NCBI GenBank assembly: GCA_937919655.1
Contig: CALFPJ010000096.1
Span: forward strand, 1-64,000
Direction of reading: 5' to 3'
Source: an uncultured Gemmatimonadales bacterium
Lineage (GTDB): Bacteria; Gemmatimonadota; Gemmatimonadetes; Longimicrobiales; Gaopeijiaceae
DNA: 64,000 nt
Below are positions 25,893-38,013 of the stretch, one piece after another; positions within the stretch are counted from its first letter, which is position 1; each line of letters opens with the position of its first letter. The notes beneath the pieces are model-generated. The model was given only the letters and a program-made list of their open reading frames with translations, ran no database searches and was not told the DNA's origin. A program made the translations under genes and the position numbers.

Positions 25893-27344
25893 ATGGGTGT
25901 AATCACGAAGTACCTGATCAGGGTCCACATCGGACCTTTCCTCTTTGCATTGTCCACCCTCACAGCGTTGATCTTCCTGAACGCGGTGGCACAGCGAGTA
26001 GAAGGGCTCGTGGGCAAAGGGCTCTCATGGGGGATAGTGATCGAATTCTTGGTCCTTTCCTTACCTCATACGATCGCGCTGTCCCTCCCGATTTCGGTTC
26101 TCGCGGCCGTCCTGTACGGCTTCAGCGAACTCACGTCGTCTAACGAGATCACCGCCATGTCTGCCGGAGGCATCCGTCCGGCGCGAATCATGATCCCGAT
26201 GCTCGGAATGGGATTGGTCATGACGGGTGTGATGTTGTTCTTCAATGACCAGGTGCTCCCAGAATCGAATCATCGGTTAAAGAACCTCATGGTGGACATC
26301 GGTCGCAAGAGTCCCACCCTTGAGTGGCGGGAACAAGTAGTCAATGAAATCCGCACCGACGGGGGCCGCGACACATACTTTCTGACGGCTGACCGGATCG
26401 ACCCGGCCACCAACAGGCTCGAGGAAGTCACGATCTTCGATTCGAACAATTCCTCCCGCCGTCGTACCACATACGCCGCTCGGGGCGACATGACTTTTAA
26501 TGAGGCCAAGACCGACCTGTACCTCACGCTCTACGACGGGGTGGTCCACGAAGTGCAGAGCGATCGCGTCGGCGGCTTTCAGCGCCTCTATTTTTCGAAA
26601 CAGATCGTACCGCTTCGTGGCGTCGGAAACGAACTTGACCGCCGGTTGGGCGGCACGGAGCGATCGGACAGAGAAATGGGGTTCGCGTTGCTCCTCGAGA
26701 ACGCTGCGGCGCACGAAGCCGATTTGGACTCCGTCCATATTGAAATGAAAGAAAAGTCACTTCAGGCGGTTCGTTTAGCGCTCGGCAGAGAAACGGTTGA
26801 GGACTCGGCCATGGTAGCCGGGGTGATGGGGCAGCGGGTGCGCGGGCAGGTCGCGACCACTGGGAACGGAGCGTCGCTGCTTGCTCAGGATCCTGTCACG
26901 CAGGGCGTCGTGATTACGGCCAGGACGAGGGCGTCTCGGGGGGAGAATCTGCGGACGACAACCAGCCGATATAGGGTCGAGATCCATAAGAAACTGGCGA
27001 TTGCGGTGGCGTGCCTGATTTTTACACTGCTCGCCCCCCCGCTGGCGATTCGTTTCCCGACTGGCGGGATCGGCATGGTGGTCGCCGCGTCGAGCGGGAT
27101 CATCGCGATCTGTTGGGCCGGACTCATTGGCGGTGAGTCGTTGGCGGATCGAGGAGTGGCGAGCCCTGCGGTCACAATGTGGCTCGCGAACTTCGTGTTC
27201 CTGATCGTCGGCCTGTATTTGGTCGCGGGTATGGGACGCGCCACCGGCTCTCTTCGCGGTGGCGCCCTCGATGGCGTGATCGAGAGGATGCGTTCGCGGG
27301 TCACCAGATCTCGGACGCAGGTGGGCGAGGAGGTGTCGGGATGA
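25893..27344 (+). CDS. lptF: LPS export permease LptF (YjgP/YjgQ family)
   Basis: A 483-residue inner-membrane permease of the LptF/LptG family. The N-terminal helices (TKYLIRVHIGPFLFALSTLTALIFL), the SLPISVLAAVLYGFSELTSSNEITAMSAGGI coupling segment and C-terminal helices (IAVACLIFTLLAPPLAIRFP) match; the middle ~220 residues form the periplasmic beta-jellyroll. With LptG and LptB it extracts lipopolysaccharide from the inner membrane. Its periplasmic region is longer than in E. coli LptF. The stop overlaps the ATG of the next gene (ATGA), so the two partners are co-translated. Confidence 0.92.
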   Translation: MGVITKYLIRVHIGPFLFALSTLTALIFLNAVAQRVEGLVGKGLSWGIVIEFLVLSLPHTIALSLPISVLAAVLYGFSELTSSNEITAMSAGGIRPARIMIPMLGMGLVMTGVMLFFNDQVLPESNHRLKNLMVDIGRKSPTLEWREQVVNEIRTDGGRDTYFLTADRIDPATNRLEEVTIFDSNNSSRRRTTYAARGDMTFNEAKTDLYLTLYDGVVHEVQSDRVGGFQRLYFSKQIVPLRGVGNELDRRLGGTERSDREMGFALLLENAAAHEADLDSVHIEMKEKSLQAVRLALGRETVEDSAMVAGVMGQRVRGQVATTGNGASLLAQDPVTQGVVITARTRASRGENLRTTTSRYRVEIHKKLAIAVACLIFTLLAPPLAIRFPTGGIGMVVAASSGIIAICWAGLIGGESLADRGVASPAVTMWLANFVFLIVGLYLVAGMGRATGSLRGGALDGVIERMRSRVTRSRTQVGEEVSG

Positions 27345-28411
27345 TCCGAATTCTCGACCGACTGATCATCACGACCTTCTGCAAGACCTTCCTCCTTTGC
27401 TTGACCGCTTCCCCAATTCTTTTTGTAATCGGGGACATTACCGAGAACTTGGACGAGTACCTCGACGCAGGCCTGACCGGCATCGAAGTGACGCAGGCCT
27501 ACTTCTTCCAGATGCCGCTCTTCATCAAGTGGTCGTTCCCCATTGCCGCACTGATCGCCACCGTGTTCACCATCCACGGGATGACCATGCATCGTGAGTT
27601 GGTCGCCGCGAAGGCGGGCGGAATTTCATTCCACCGAGTGATGCTCCCGTTGATCTTCGTCGGAGTCCTACTCACGGGTGCGGCATTGGGGCTCACCGAG
27701 ATCGTTCCAGTTGGCAACCGAATCGCGGCCCAGATCCTTCGGAGGGAGGCCCTAGGTCGCTCCTTTCGGTCCGATTTCGTCTACAAGTCGGAAAATGGAC
27801 TCACCTGGCAGGTCGGACGCCTTACCTCGAACGACGGCCGCATGACCTCGGTGGTTGTCGAACAACCGCCGACCGACTCCACCGCAGGCATCCACGTCAT
27901 TGCCGAAGCTGCACGTTGGGACTCGATCGACGGCTGGACGTTAGAACGAGGATACCTCCGGACGCTCGCACCGGACTCGGCAGAGCGGTCCGTGGAATTT
28001 GAAAAAATGCGGATGGTCGGGCTTGTCGAACGCCCCGAGGAGCTCCTGGAATCCCCGCGGGAACCCGAAGAAATGACCTACGCCGAAATTGACCACTTCG
28101 CGAAGATCATCCAACGCACTGGGGGCAATGCGAAGGACCTCTTGGTTAAGCGCGAGCAGAAGATCTCGATTGCGGTGGCTACGTTGGTGGTCATTCTGTT
28201 TGGCGGGCCTCTCGCTACAAGCAACAAGCGGGGCGGCAGCGCATACGGCATCGGGGTGTCACTCGGGACAGTCATCCTATACCTACTAATGTTCAAGATC
28301 TCCGGAGCCCTTGGAGAAGCCGGGGCGGTGTCCGCCATGACGGCGGCCTGGCTCCCCAATGCACTGTTCATGACCGCCGCACTGGTTCTCTTGGTGCGCG
28401 TGCGCACCTAG
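27341..28411 (+). CDS. lptG: LPS export permease LptG (YjgP/YjgQ family)
   Basis: About 356 residues from the ATG at 27341 overlapping the lptF stop; the longer frame to 27179 lies inside lptF and is rejected. It has the same architecture as LptF: N-terminal helices (ILDRLIITTFCKTFLLCLTASPILFVIGD), the SFPIAALIATVFTIHGMTMHRELVAAKAGGIS coupling region, a periplasmic jellyroll, and C-terminal helices (ISIAVATLVVILFGGPLA). It is the second half of the LptBFG transporter. No lptB is seen nearby. Confidence 0.92.
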   Translation: MIRILDRLIITTFCKTFLLCLTASPILFVIGDITENLDEYLDAGLTGIEVTQAYFFQMPLFIKWSFPIAALIATVFTIHGMTMHRELVAAKAGGISFHRVMLPLIFVGVLLTGAALGLTEIVPVGNRIAAQILRREALGRSFRSDFVYKSENGLTWQVGRLTSNDGRMTSVVVEQPPTDSTAGIHVIAEAARWDSIDGWTLERGYLRTLAPDSAERSVEFEKMRMVGLVERPEELLESPREPEEMTYAEIDHFAKIIQRTGGNAKDLLVKREQKISIAVATLVVILFGGPLATSNKRGGSAYGIGVSLGTVILYLLMFKISGALGEAGAVSAMTAAWLPNALFMTAALVLLVRVRT

Positions 28412-28478
28412 GGCCAGACGACCCCATGGCGCACCTTATACGCTTTGCGTACGACAACGAAGCGCGATCCGCTACGTC

Positions 28479-29351
28479 TTAGGGATCGAGGCGAAGCGAC
28501 AACTCTCCGGACATCACGGCCTCCACCGGACCTCGCAGTTCGACATCGAGTTCGCTGGTGACCGTCACGAACAGCTGACCGCCCGGCATCTCTACCGTCA
28601 CCAGGCCTGGGTCTACCATGTCCTCATACACAGACGCGACAGCCACCGCACACGCACTCGTGCCCGACGCGCTGGTTCGCCCCACGCCGCGCTCCCATAT
28701 GAGGGCTGTGACACGATCACGCCCGCGTGGGCAAGCCAACTGTACGTTCGCGCCGTGTGCCAATCCTGGATGGGTCGTGAGGAACGGGCCGATCACCGCT
28801 AGATCTTGTTCAGATAGCTCCTCCACAAATACGACCAAGTGGGGATTGCCGACCGACACCGGCACGACCTGGAGAAGCCGTCCGTCGGGGCCCAAGATCG
28901 AGTTGTCGCCGACGAGGACTGCATCATCGAGTCCGACCGCGGAGGCGCCCACACGTGCCGTCCCCATGGACACTGCGACGTCGTAAACGCCGCCTTGGTC
29001 GCCGTGGACTACCATCCCCACAACATCTCCGGCGACCTCTACCGTGAACGGGTCCCCACCCACACGGCCGGTTCGCGCCAGATAGGAAGCGAGTATCCGA
29101 AGTCCATTGCCGCTTCGTTCGAACTCGCCGCCGTCTGGATTGAACATCCGGAGCGCGGGACGGCCCTCGCCGGAGAGCAAGACAACCACGCCGTCCGAGC
29201 CGATGCCTTCGTGGGGGTGACACACCCGGGCCACGGCTGCATCGGTGGCCAACCAGTCGTCGCCCTCTTCAAAGACCAGATAGTCGTTTCCGAGCCCATG
29301 AGCCTTGTAAAAGGCCCGTGAAAGGCGCGGCCTACCGGGCCACCGATTCAT
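28479..29351 (-). CDS. dapF: Diaminopimelate epimerase homologue lacking both catalytic cysteines
   Basis: A 290-residue DapF-fold protein. DapF interconverts LL- and meso-diaminopimelate for lysine and peptidoglycan, using two cysteines. Fold motifs are intact: KAHGLGNDYLVFE, RMFNPDGGEFERSGNGLRIL, PVSVGNPHLVVFV and IWERGVGRTSASGTSACAVA. However the cysteine expected before GNG is Ser80 (AGC) and the one expected before GTS is Ser229 (TCG). Both substitutions are exactly at the catalytic positions. Either the enzyme uses serine, acts on another substrate, or is inactive. The gene is convergent with lptG and divergent from the metH leader region. Confidence 0.85.
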   Translation of the reverse strand: MNRWPGRPRLSRAFYKAHGLGNDYLVFEEGDDWLATDAAVARVCHPHEGIGSDGVVVLLSGEGRPALRMFNPDGGEFERSGNGLRILASYLARTGRVGGDPFTVEVAGDVVGMVVHGDQGGVYDVAVSMGTARVGASAVGLDDAVLVGDNSILGPDGRLLQVVPVSVGNPHLVVFVEELSEQDLAVIGPFLTTHPGLAHGANVQLACPRGRDRVTALIWERGVGRTSASGTSACAVAVASVYEDMVDPGLVTVEMPGGQLFVTVTSELDVELRGPVEAVMSGELSLRLDP

Positions 29352-29432
29352 GGCGCGCTACGACTGGGACGGCGGGGACCGCGGATAGCCCCCCGGGGAA
29401 TGCGGACGCTGGACATTGTGCCTCGGCTCGGT

Positions 29433-29471
29433 AAAGGAAGGCGCCCTCGTGGCTGTCGTGCGCCCTCCTTT
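29433..29471 (+). other. Stem-loop between dapF and metH leader
   Basis: AAAGGAAGGCGC at 29433-29444 pairs with GCGCCCTCCTTT at 29460-29471 with one mismatch and a 15-nt loop. It lies upstream of the metH promoter and after the dapF start; role unknown. Confidence 0.5.
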
Positions 29472-29509
29472 ATGGTGGCCAGCCTTGCGAGCAACCGCCA
29501 GAACCGCAT

Positions 29510-29538
29510 TTGGCGCCTAGGGCAGGCCCTGCTACTTT
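29510..29538 (+). promoter_or_regulatory. Predicted sigma70-type promoter of metH
   Basis: TTGGCG (29510-29515), 17-bp spacer, TACTTT (29533-29538): 4/6 matches to each box with ideal spacing. Transcription would start near 29545, about 10 nt before the SAM-II-like aptamer. Confidence 0.45.
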
Positions 29539-29553
29539 CTCTTCACAACAGTA

Positions 29554-29623
29554 TTGGGCGATTTAAGGTGTATTGCGGCCCGCCGACGTGGACACGCGTT
29601 GGCTAACGAGCTAAAAAACCCAC
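29554..29623 (+). ncRNA. SAM-II-like riboswitch aptamer upstream of metH
   Basis: The leader contains all conserved SAM-II segments in order: GGGC (P1 5' strand, 29556-29559), GATTTAA (29560-29566), GTATTGC (29570-29576), GCCC (P1 3' strand, 29578-29581) and AGCTAAAAA (29609-29617). In known SAM-II RNAs a CC before GUAUUGC pairs with GG after AGCUAAAAA; here GG (29567-29568) faces CC (29619-29620), a compensatory change that keeps the pseudoknot. An extra 7-bp hairpin (29582-29588 with 29597-29603) sits in the loop between P1 and the 3' strand. SAM-II binds S-adenosylmethionine. It precedes the methionine synthase gene and a terminator, so high SAM should stop metH transcription. Confidence 0.8.
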
Positions 29624-29655
29624 GCCCTCTCGCTCATATGCGAAGGGCATTTTTT
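29624..29655 (+). terminator. Riboswitch-controlled intrinsic terminator before metH
   Basis: GCCCT (29624-29628) pairs with AGGGC (29644-29648), and TCGC (29630-29633) with GCGA (29640-29643), one bulged C and a 6-nt loop; six T residues follow (29650-29655). The P1 5' strand GGGCG (29556-29560) is complementary to CGCCC (29623-29627), offering an antiterminator when SAM is absent. Confidence 0.85.
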
Positions 29656-29666
29656 CTAGGGGTACC

Positions 29667-33400
<3,734 letters not shown>

Positions 33401-33404
<4 letters not shown>

Positions 33405-35248
33405 GGCACCTAATTGACGACGGCCGCGTGCACGTCTTCGACGGGGCGATGGGCACTCTGCTCTACAATCGCGGCGTGTTCGTAAACGTGTGCTACGACG
33501 AGCTCAACGTTCATCGCCCCGAGATCGTTCGAAAGATCCATGAGGAGTATGTCGCCGCGGGTGCCGACGTCTTGGAAACGAACACCTTCGGCGCTAACCC
33601 CGTGAAGCTCTCATCCTACGGGCTCGCGGACCGTACAGAAGAAATCAACGAAACAGCAGCACGGTTGGCGAAGGAGGCGGCGGGCACAGCGGCCTCGGTC
33701 GGAGGGGCGATCGGGCCTCTGGGTATTCGCATCGAACCCTGGGGACCTACGGCCCGAACGGAGGCCGTGGACTTCTTCAAGAGACAGGTCGAAGGCCTTC
33801 TTGCCGGCGGCGTAGACGGTTTCGTATTGGAGACCTTCTCGGATCTGAGCGAGATCGCCTGTGCGCTCCGCGCAGTCCGCGACTTGTCCGACTTGCCCAT
33901 CGTCGCACAGATGACGGTCGGGCGGGGGGGCAAAACCGCCTACGGCAACGACGCCGCCCAGATCGCGAGCGAACTCGCTGAACACGGCGCTGACGTGATC
34001 GGGCTCAACTGCTCGGTCGGCCCGGCAGTGATGCTCGACGCAATCGAAGAAATGGCCGAGGCCACAGACCTACCCCTGATCGCCCAGCCGAACGCTGGAC
34101 TCCCGCGCACCGTCCGTGATCGAAAGATCTATCTCGCCAGCCCCGAGTACATGGCGGAGTACGCGCGGCGCATGATTGACGCCGGAGTCCGTTTCGTCGG
34201 TGGATGCTGTGGGACTACCCCAGAGCACATCAAGCAGATTCGGAACGCCGTGATCTCGGTGCAACCTCGGAACGCCACTGTGGTGATCCCCACCGCGACG
34301 GCTCGTGGGGAGTCCGCGCGGGAGCCTGTGGCACTTGGGGCAAGGTCGGCTTGGGGACGCAAACTAGCCCGGGGCGAGACGCTGGTTTCCGTGGAAATTC
34401 TCCCGCCTCGCGGTTGGGGCCGAGACGGGCTCATTGAGCCGGCACGGGCCCTCAAGGTGGCCGGGATAGATACTCTGGCGCTGGTTGATAACCCTCGAGC
34501 CTTGAGTCGCATGGGGGCGCTCTCCGCAGCGATGATCGTGGAGCGCGAGGTCGGGATCGAAGCATTGGTCCATTACACGTGCCGCGACCGCAACATGATG
34601 GGGATGATCTCGGACTTGCTGGGGGCCGCGGCAGCCGGCGTGCGCAACATCTTGGTGGTCAGTGGCGACCCATCGCTGCAGGGCCCCTATCCGGACGCCA
34701 CCGCGGTCTTCGACATCGACTCTATTGGCCTTACGAACGTGGTGCAGGGTCTCAACCGGGGAATCGACCCCGGCGGGAACTCCATTGGTGCGCCGACAGA
34801 GTTCGTGCAGGGTGTGGCCGCCAACGCGGGAGCGGTCGACCTTGAGCGAGAAATTGAGCGATTCGGCTACAAGGCGGAGGCAGGGGCCGATTTCGCGATC
34901 ACTCAGCCGGTATTCGACCCCGAGTCGCTGGAGCGTTTCCTTGATCGCACGAAGTCCCACGATGTGCCGGTGATCGCGGGCATCTGGCCCTTTCTGAACC
35001 TGCGGAATGCGGAGTTCTTGGCGTACGAAGTCCCCGGCGCGGTCGTCCCTGAGGCGATCGTGGCGCGTATGCGTGACGCACAAACAAAGGGCGAGGAAGC
35101 TGCACTCGAGGAAGGAGTTCGGATCGCTGTGGAAATGATCCAGGCGGTGCGGCCTCTCGTGCAGGGATTCCATCTCAGCGCACCGAGCCGGCGGGTCGAT
35201 ATTGCCCTTCGAGTCCTGCGCGAGGCGGGCGTCAGCGCGACGGGCTAG
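33401..35248 (+). CDS. Bifunctional homocysteine S-methyltransferase / methylenetetrahydrofolate reductase
   Basis: About 615 residues from the ATG at 33401 overlapping the metH stop. Residues 1-290 form a cobalamin-independent homocysteine methyltransferase domain ([35 protein letters not shown], and [11 protein letters not shown] with zinc cysteines). Residues ~325-615 form a MetF-like TIM barrel ([59 protein letters not shown]). The pair is the YitJ-type fusion; the MTHFR half would make 5-methyl-tetrahydrofolate for MetH. Co-transcription with metH places both steps of methyl supply under the same leader. Confidence 0.93.
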
Positions 35249-35284
35249 ACGGCCTTACCGCCGCATCCACTCCGAGTCAGATCA

Positions 35285-36151
35285 CTAGACCCGATCCAGG
35301 ATGCTACGAAGGCGACGGCCGGCCCCACGGTTCCCGAGATTGCTGACGTAGATCTTCTCGGCCCCGACCGCACGCAACTCGCGGATCGACCGCGCACAGA
35401 TTTCCTCAGCCGTCGCCCCCGCGTCGAACTCGGCGGTGAGCTCAGTGGCCGGCACGGGGAAGAAGCGATCCAGCGCCGCCAACGTGGCCGGATTCGCACT
35501 GCGGTAAAAGAACACCCCGTATACGAGAGGAATCGTGGTGTCAGCCCGATCCAACTCGCGTACGAAATCCGCGACGCTGGCCGTTGCGTGGTGCGACACA
35601 ACCTGGGTGAGCGCGAAATCAGCGACGGCATCATCCGCCGACAAGAAACCAACCTGCTCAGCCGCGGCCCGGTGAGGATTAGCCCAACCCCCAAGGGTCA
35701 GTTCCGGTAACCGCTCCCGCAGGATTCCCCGGAGGTCGCGCCCGTGCGGCACGCAGCGCGGCGGCGGCACACTCGGATCGCCACCGAGCACCGTGAGGGC
35801 ATCGAAGCCCTGGGAAGCGGCGCGAGAGGCGAACATCCGGCAATACTCGAGCGAGTGCTTCGCGGTGAGAATGGGCACGATGCGGCGAACGTCGACGTCG
35901 TCTTCCACGTTCGCACCCACGTGGGCCAAATTTTCTTCTTCCGCCGCACCCACCGCGTTATCGGTGAGGAAGACGAAGAGCTCGTCACGAGTGAGACTTC
36001 CGAGCGAATGGTGGATATCGATCCAGGCACCCATCCCGGCTTGGCCCGCGAGCTCAGCACTCGGGGGACGCAGTTCGACCGAAACCATGGGGCCCGGCTC
36101 GGCGAGTCGCTGAAGCAGGAGCGCCTGGCGGCCCGAGACGGCGGCACTCAC
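35285..36151 (-). CDS. MTHFR-like protein (methylenetetrahydrofolate reductase family)
   Basis: A 288-residue protein with the MTHFR-barrel signature (MVSVELRPP at the start, KHSLEYCRMFASRAASQGFDALTVLGGDPS, AVADFALTQVV, FFYRSANPATLAALDRFFPVP). It is divergent in sequence from the MTHFR half of the neighbouring fusion, lacks a homocysteine domain, and is convergent with it. It may be a second 5,10-methylene-THF reductase, or act on another folate such as a demethylation partner. Its GTG start overlaps the stop of the upstream M24 peptidase gene, so those two form an operon. Confidence 0.75.
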   Translation of the reverse strand: MSAAVSGRQALLLQRLAEPGPMVSVELRPPSAELAGQAGMGAWIDIHHSLGSLTRDELFVFLTDNAVGAAEEENLAHVGANVEDDVDVRRIVPILTAKHSLEYCRMFASRAASQGFDALTVLGGDPSVPPPRCVPHGRDLRGILRERLPELTLGGWANPHRAAAEQVGFLSADDAVADFALTQVVSHHATASVADFVRELDRADTTIPLVYGVFFYRSANPATLAALDRFFPVPATELTAEFDAGATAEEICARSIRELRAVGAEKIYVSNLGNRGAGRRLRSILDRV

Positions 36152-37482
36152 CGTCCTACCACCAACTGCTCCACCTCGTCCGCGGAATTGGGGAGCCCGG
36201 CCGTGAGAACCTCGATCCCTCCCTCGGTCATCAACACGTCATCCTCAATGCGCACGCCGATTCCGGCAAAATGTGCGGCGGCGCCGGTAGACACGCTGGG
36301 ACGGAAGTAGAGGCCAGGCTCGACCGTGAACACCATACCCGCCTCCAACTCACGAGATGCCCCTCCCCCCATGTAGTCGCCAGGATCATGCACATCCAGG
36401 CCCAGCCAATGGGACGTCTGGTGTGGGAAGAACGGCTTATGGGCGCCATCCTCAATAAGGTCCGCCACGGCACCCTGCAGCACGCCGATGTCGACGAGTC
36501 CCTCCGCGATCACGTTGACAGCCGCGGCGTGGACGGACGCGAACGTCCCACCTGGACGGGCCGCCGCGATCGCCGCAGCCCGGGCTGCATTCACGATATC
36601 GTACACCACCCTCTGCTCTTCGGAGAAGCGCCCATTCGCCGGGTAGGTGCGTGTGATATCCCCGTTGTACAATCCGAATTCGGCTCCCGCGTCGACCAAA
36701 ACTAAGTCCCCTTCCCCGACCGTAGCTTTGTTATCGACGTAGTGAAGTGTACAGGCGTTGTCCCCAGCCCCGACGATGGTCGCAAAACCGGGCCCTGCCG
36801 CCCCCCCGGCCCTAAAGGCCATCTCGACCGCGGCCTCGATCTCAAATTCCTTGGCCCCCGGAGCGATGCAGGCCGCTCCCGCCCGCTGACCGGCCTCACT
36901 GATGGCCGCGGCGGTTCTGAGCTGGGCGACTTCATACGGGTCCTTTCGCAGTCGTAGCTCATCGAGCATCTCGCCGGGATCAACCAGCGCCCTCGGGCCC
37001 GCGCCGGTCCTCGGACCGTGCGCACGCGCCGCTCGAAGCGCACCGCTGACGTAGTCTCCGACCCCATCACCCGCTCGCTCGCGGTAGTAGATGCGATCCG
37101 CGGTCTTGAGAAGACCAGCCAAGCGTCCTTCCATTTCGGACAAGGGATAACAAGCATCCGCCCCAAAACGTTCACGCGCGGCTTCCGGTCCGAGTCTGGG
37201 GCCAGCCCACAACTCCGCTTCCGGGTCCCGCGGCAGGACAAAAAGTTCGAAGCGGGGCTCGGAACCCCCAATCAGGACAGCAAGAGCTTGAGATTCGGTG
37301 ACCCCTGTGGCGTAGAACAACTCGCTGTCCGGGCGATACCTGTATTCAGAATCCCTCGACCGGAAAGAAATGGGCGAAGAGGGCAATACGATCACGCCTT
37401 CGCCGAGGCTTTCGAATATCGCCGCTCGTCGGCTGGCGAAGGGGGCTTCGGTCAGGCTCTTTTCGGGTCCGGGGTGGCTCAT
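36148..37482 (-). CDS. pepP: Xaa-Pro aminopeptidase (M24B family)
   Basis: A 444-residue aminopeptidase P-like enzyme. The N-terminal non-catalytic domain (EGVIVLPSSPISFRSRDSEYRYRPDSEFY-like segment) is followed by the pita-bread fold with metal ligands Asp in LVDAGAEFGLYNGDITRTY, His in HQTSHWLGLDVHD, Glu in VEPGLYF and Glu in GVRIEDDVLM. It releases N-terminal residues linked to proline. No signal peptide is evident, so it is cytoplasmic. It heads a two-gene operon with the MTHFR-like gene. A second, different M24 protein is at 58.3 kb. Confidence 0.93.
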   Translation of the reverse strand: MSHPGPEKSLTEAPFASRRAAIFESLGEGVIVLPSSPISFRSRDSEYRYRPDSELFYATGVTESQALAVLIGGSEPRFELFVLPRDPEAELWAGPRLGPEAARERFGADACYPLSEMEGRLAGLLKTADRIYYRERAGDGVGDYVSGALRAARAHGPRTGAGPRALVDPGEMLDELRLRKDPYEVAQLRTAAAISEAGQRAGAACIAPGAKEFEIEAAVEMAFRAGGAAGPGFATIVGAGDNACTLHYVDNKATVGEGDLVLVDAGAEFGLYNGDITRTYPANGRFSEEQRVVYDIVNAARAAAIAAARPGGTFASVHAAAVNVIAEGLVDIGVLQGAVADLIEDGAHKPFFPHQTSHWLGLDVHDPGDYMGGGASRELEAGMVFTVEPGLYFRPSVSTGAAAHFAGIGVRIEDDVLMTEGGIEVLTAGLPNSADEVEQLVVGR

Positions 37483-37537
37483 AGCGCCAAGCTAGCGAGG
37501 GTGGCTCGCGGACGGCACCCCAGACCGCGGCTCCGTC

Positions 37538-38011
37538 GTGCGGCTCTGCCATCACGAACGAGGACCCAGGCCCGAGACACAGCCGCCGCTCGAATGCACC
37601 GCAGCAATGCTCGGGGCCCTAGTGTGGTGCATCAGGTCGCGGACCACGCCCAGACCAAACGGCTCCACTCCTCGGACGGGTCGGCGGCGAATCTGGAGGC
37701 CCTTGCAAGGCGTCAGGGTAGCTACCACATGGTTCGCGTCCGGGGGCTTTCAGCCGACGTTGACCTCTGTCCCCGCCGGACCCAACGGCGAAGCACGGGC
37801 GGAGTGGGTGGTCGGCAGGGACGGAGAATTCACGACCGTGAAGACTGAACCTGACGCTCGCGGTATCTTCCTCCTGTGCGTTGCACCCCACGGACCTAGG
37901 CTCCCCCTGGACCTGACGACGCGAGACGGAAAGACGATCTCGCGGAAACCGCTAATTCCGCGGGGCAGCGACGTGGCTTTCATCACCGTAAAAATCGAGG
38001 AAGGGAGATAG
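37538..38011 (+). CDS. Small carboxypeptidase-regulatory-like protein (uncertain 5' end)
   Basis: The C-terminal ~70 residues look real: GEFTTVKTEPDARGIFLLCVAPHGPRLPLDL matches the carboxypeptidase regulatory-like beta-sandwich pattern T-D-x-R-G-x-F-x-L-C-x-x-P found beside or inside TonB-dependent proteins. The N-terminal third is Arg/Pro-rich, without a signal peptide, and does not look like a natural start, so the true 5' end may lie in another frame. The stop is 2 bp before the GTG of the TonB receptor, so the pair is co-transcribed. Function: probably an extracellular beta-domain. Confidence 0.5.
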   Translation: MRLCHHERGPRPETQPPLECTAAMLGALVWCIRSRTTPRPNGSTPRTGRRRIWRPLQGVRVATTWFASGGFQPTLTSVPAGPNGEARAEWVVGRDGEFTTVKTEPDARGIFLLCVAPHGPRLPLDLTTRDGKTISRKPLIPRGSDVAFITVKIEEGR

Positions 38012-38013
38012 TC

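Noticed and set aside
27179-27340. Upstream extension of the lptG frame
   Set aside because: Lies inside lptF; the ATGA overlap at 27341 and the membrane helix right after it define the start.
34364-35173. 269-residue minus-strand frame opposite the homocysteine methyltransferase-MTHFR fusion
   Set aside because: Composition typical of an antisense frame; no start site or homology.
37018-37848. 276-residue plus-strand frame opposite pepP
   Set aside because: Overlaps pepP and then shifts frame relative to the beta-domain gene; no signal or motif.
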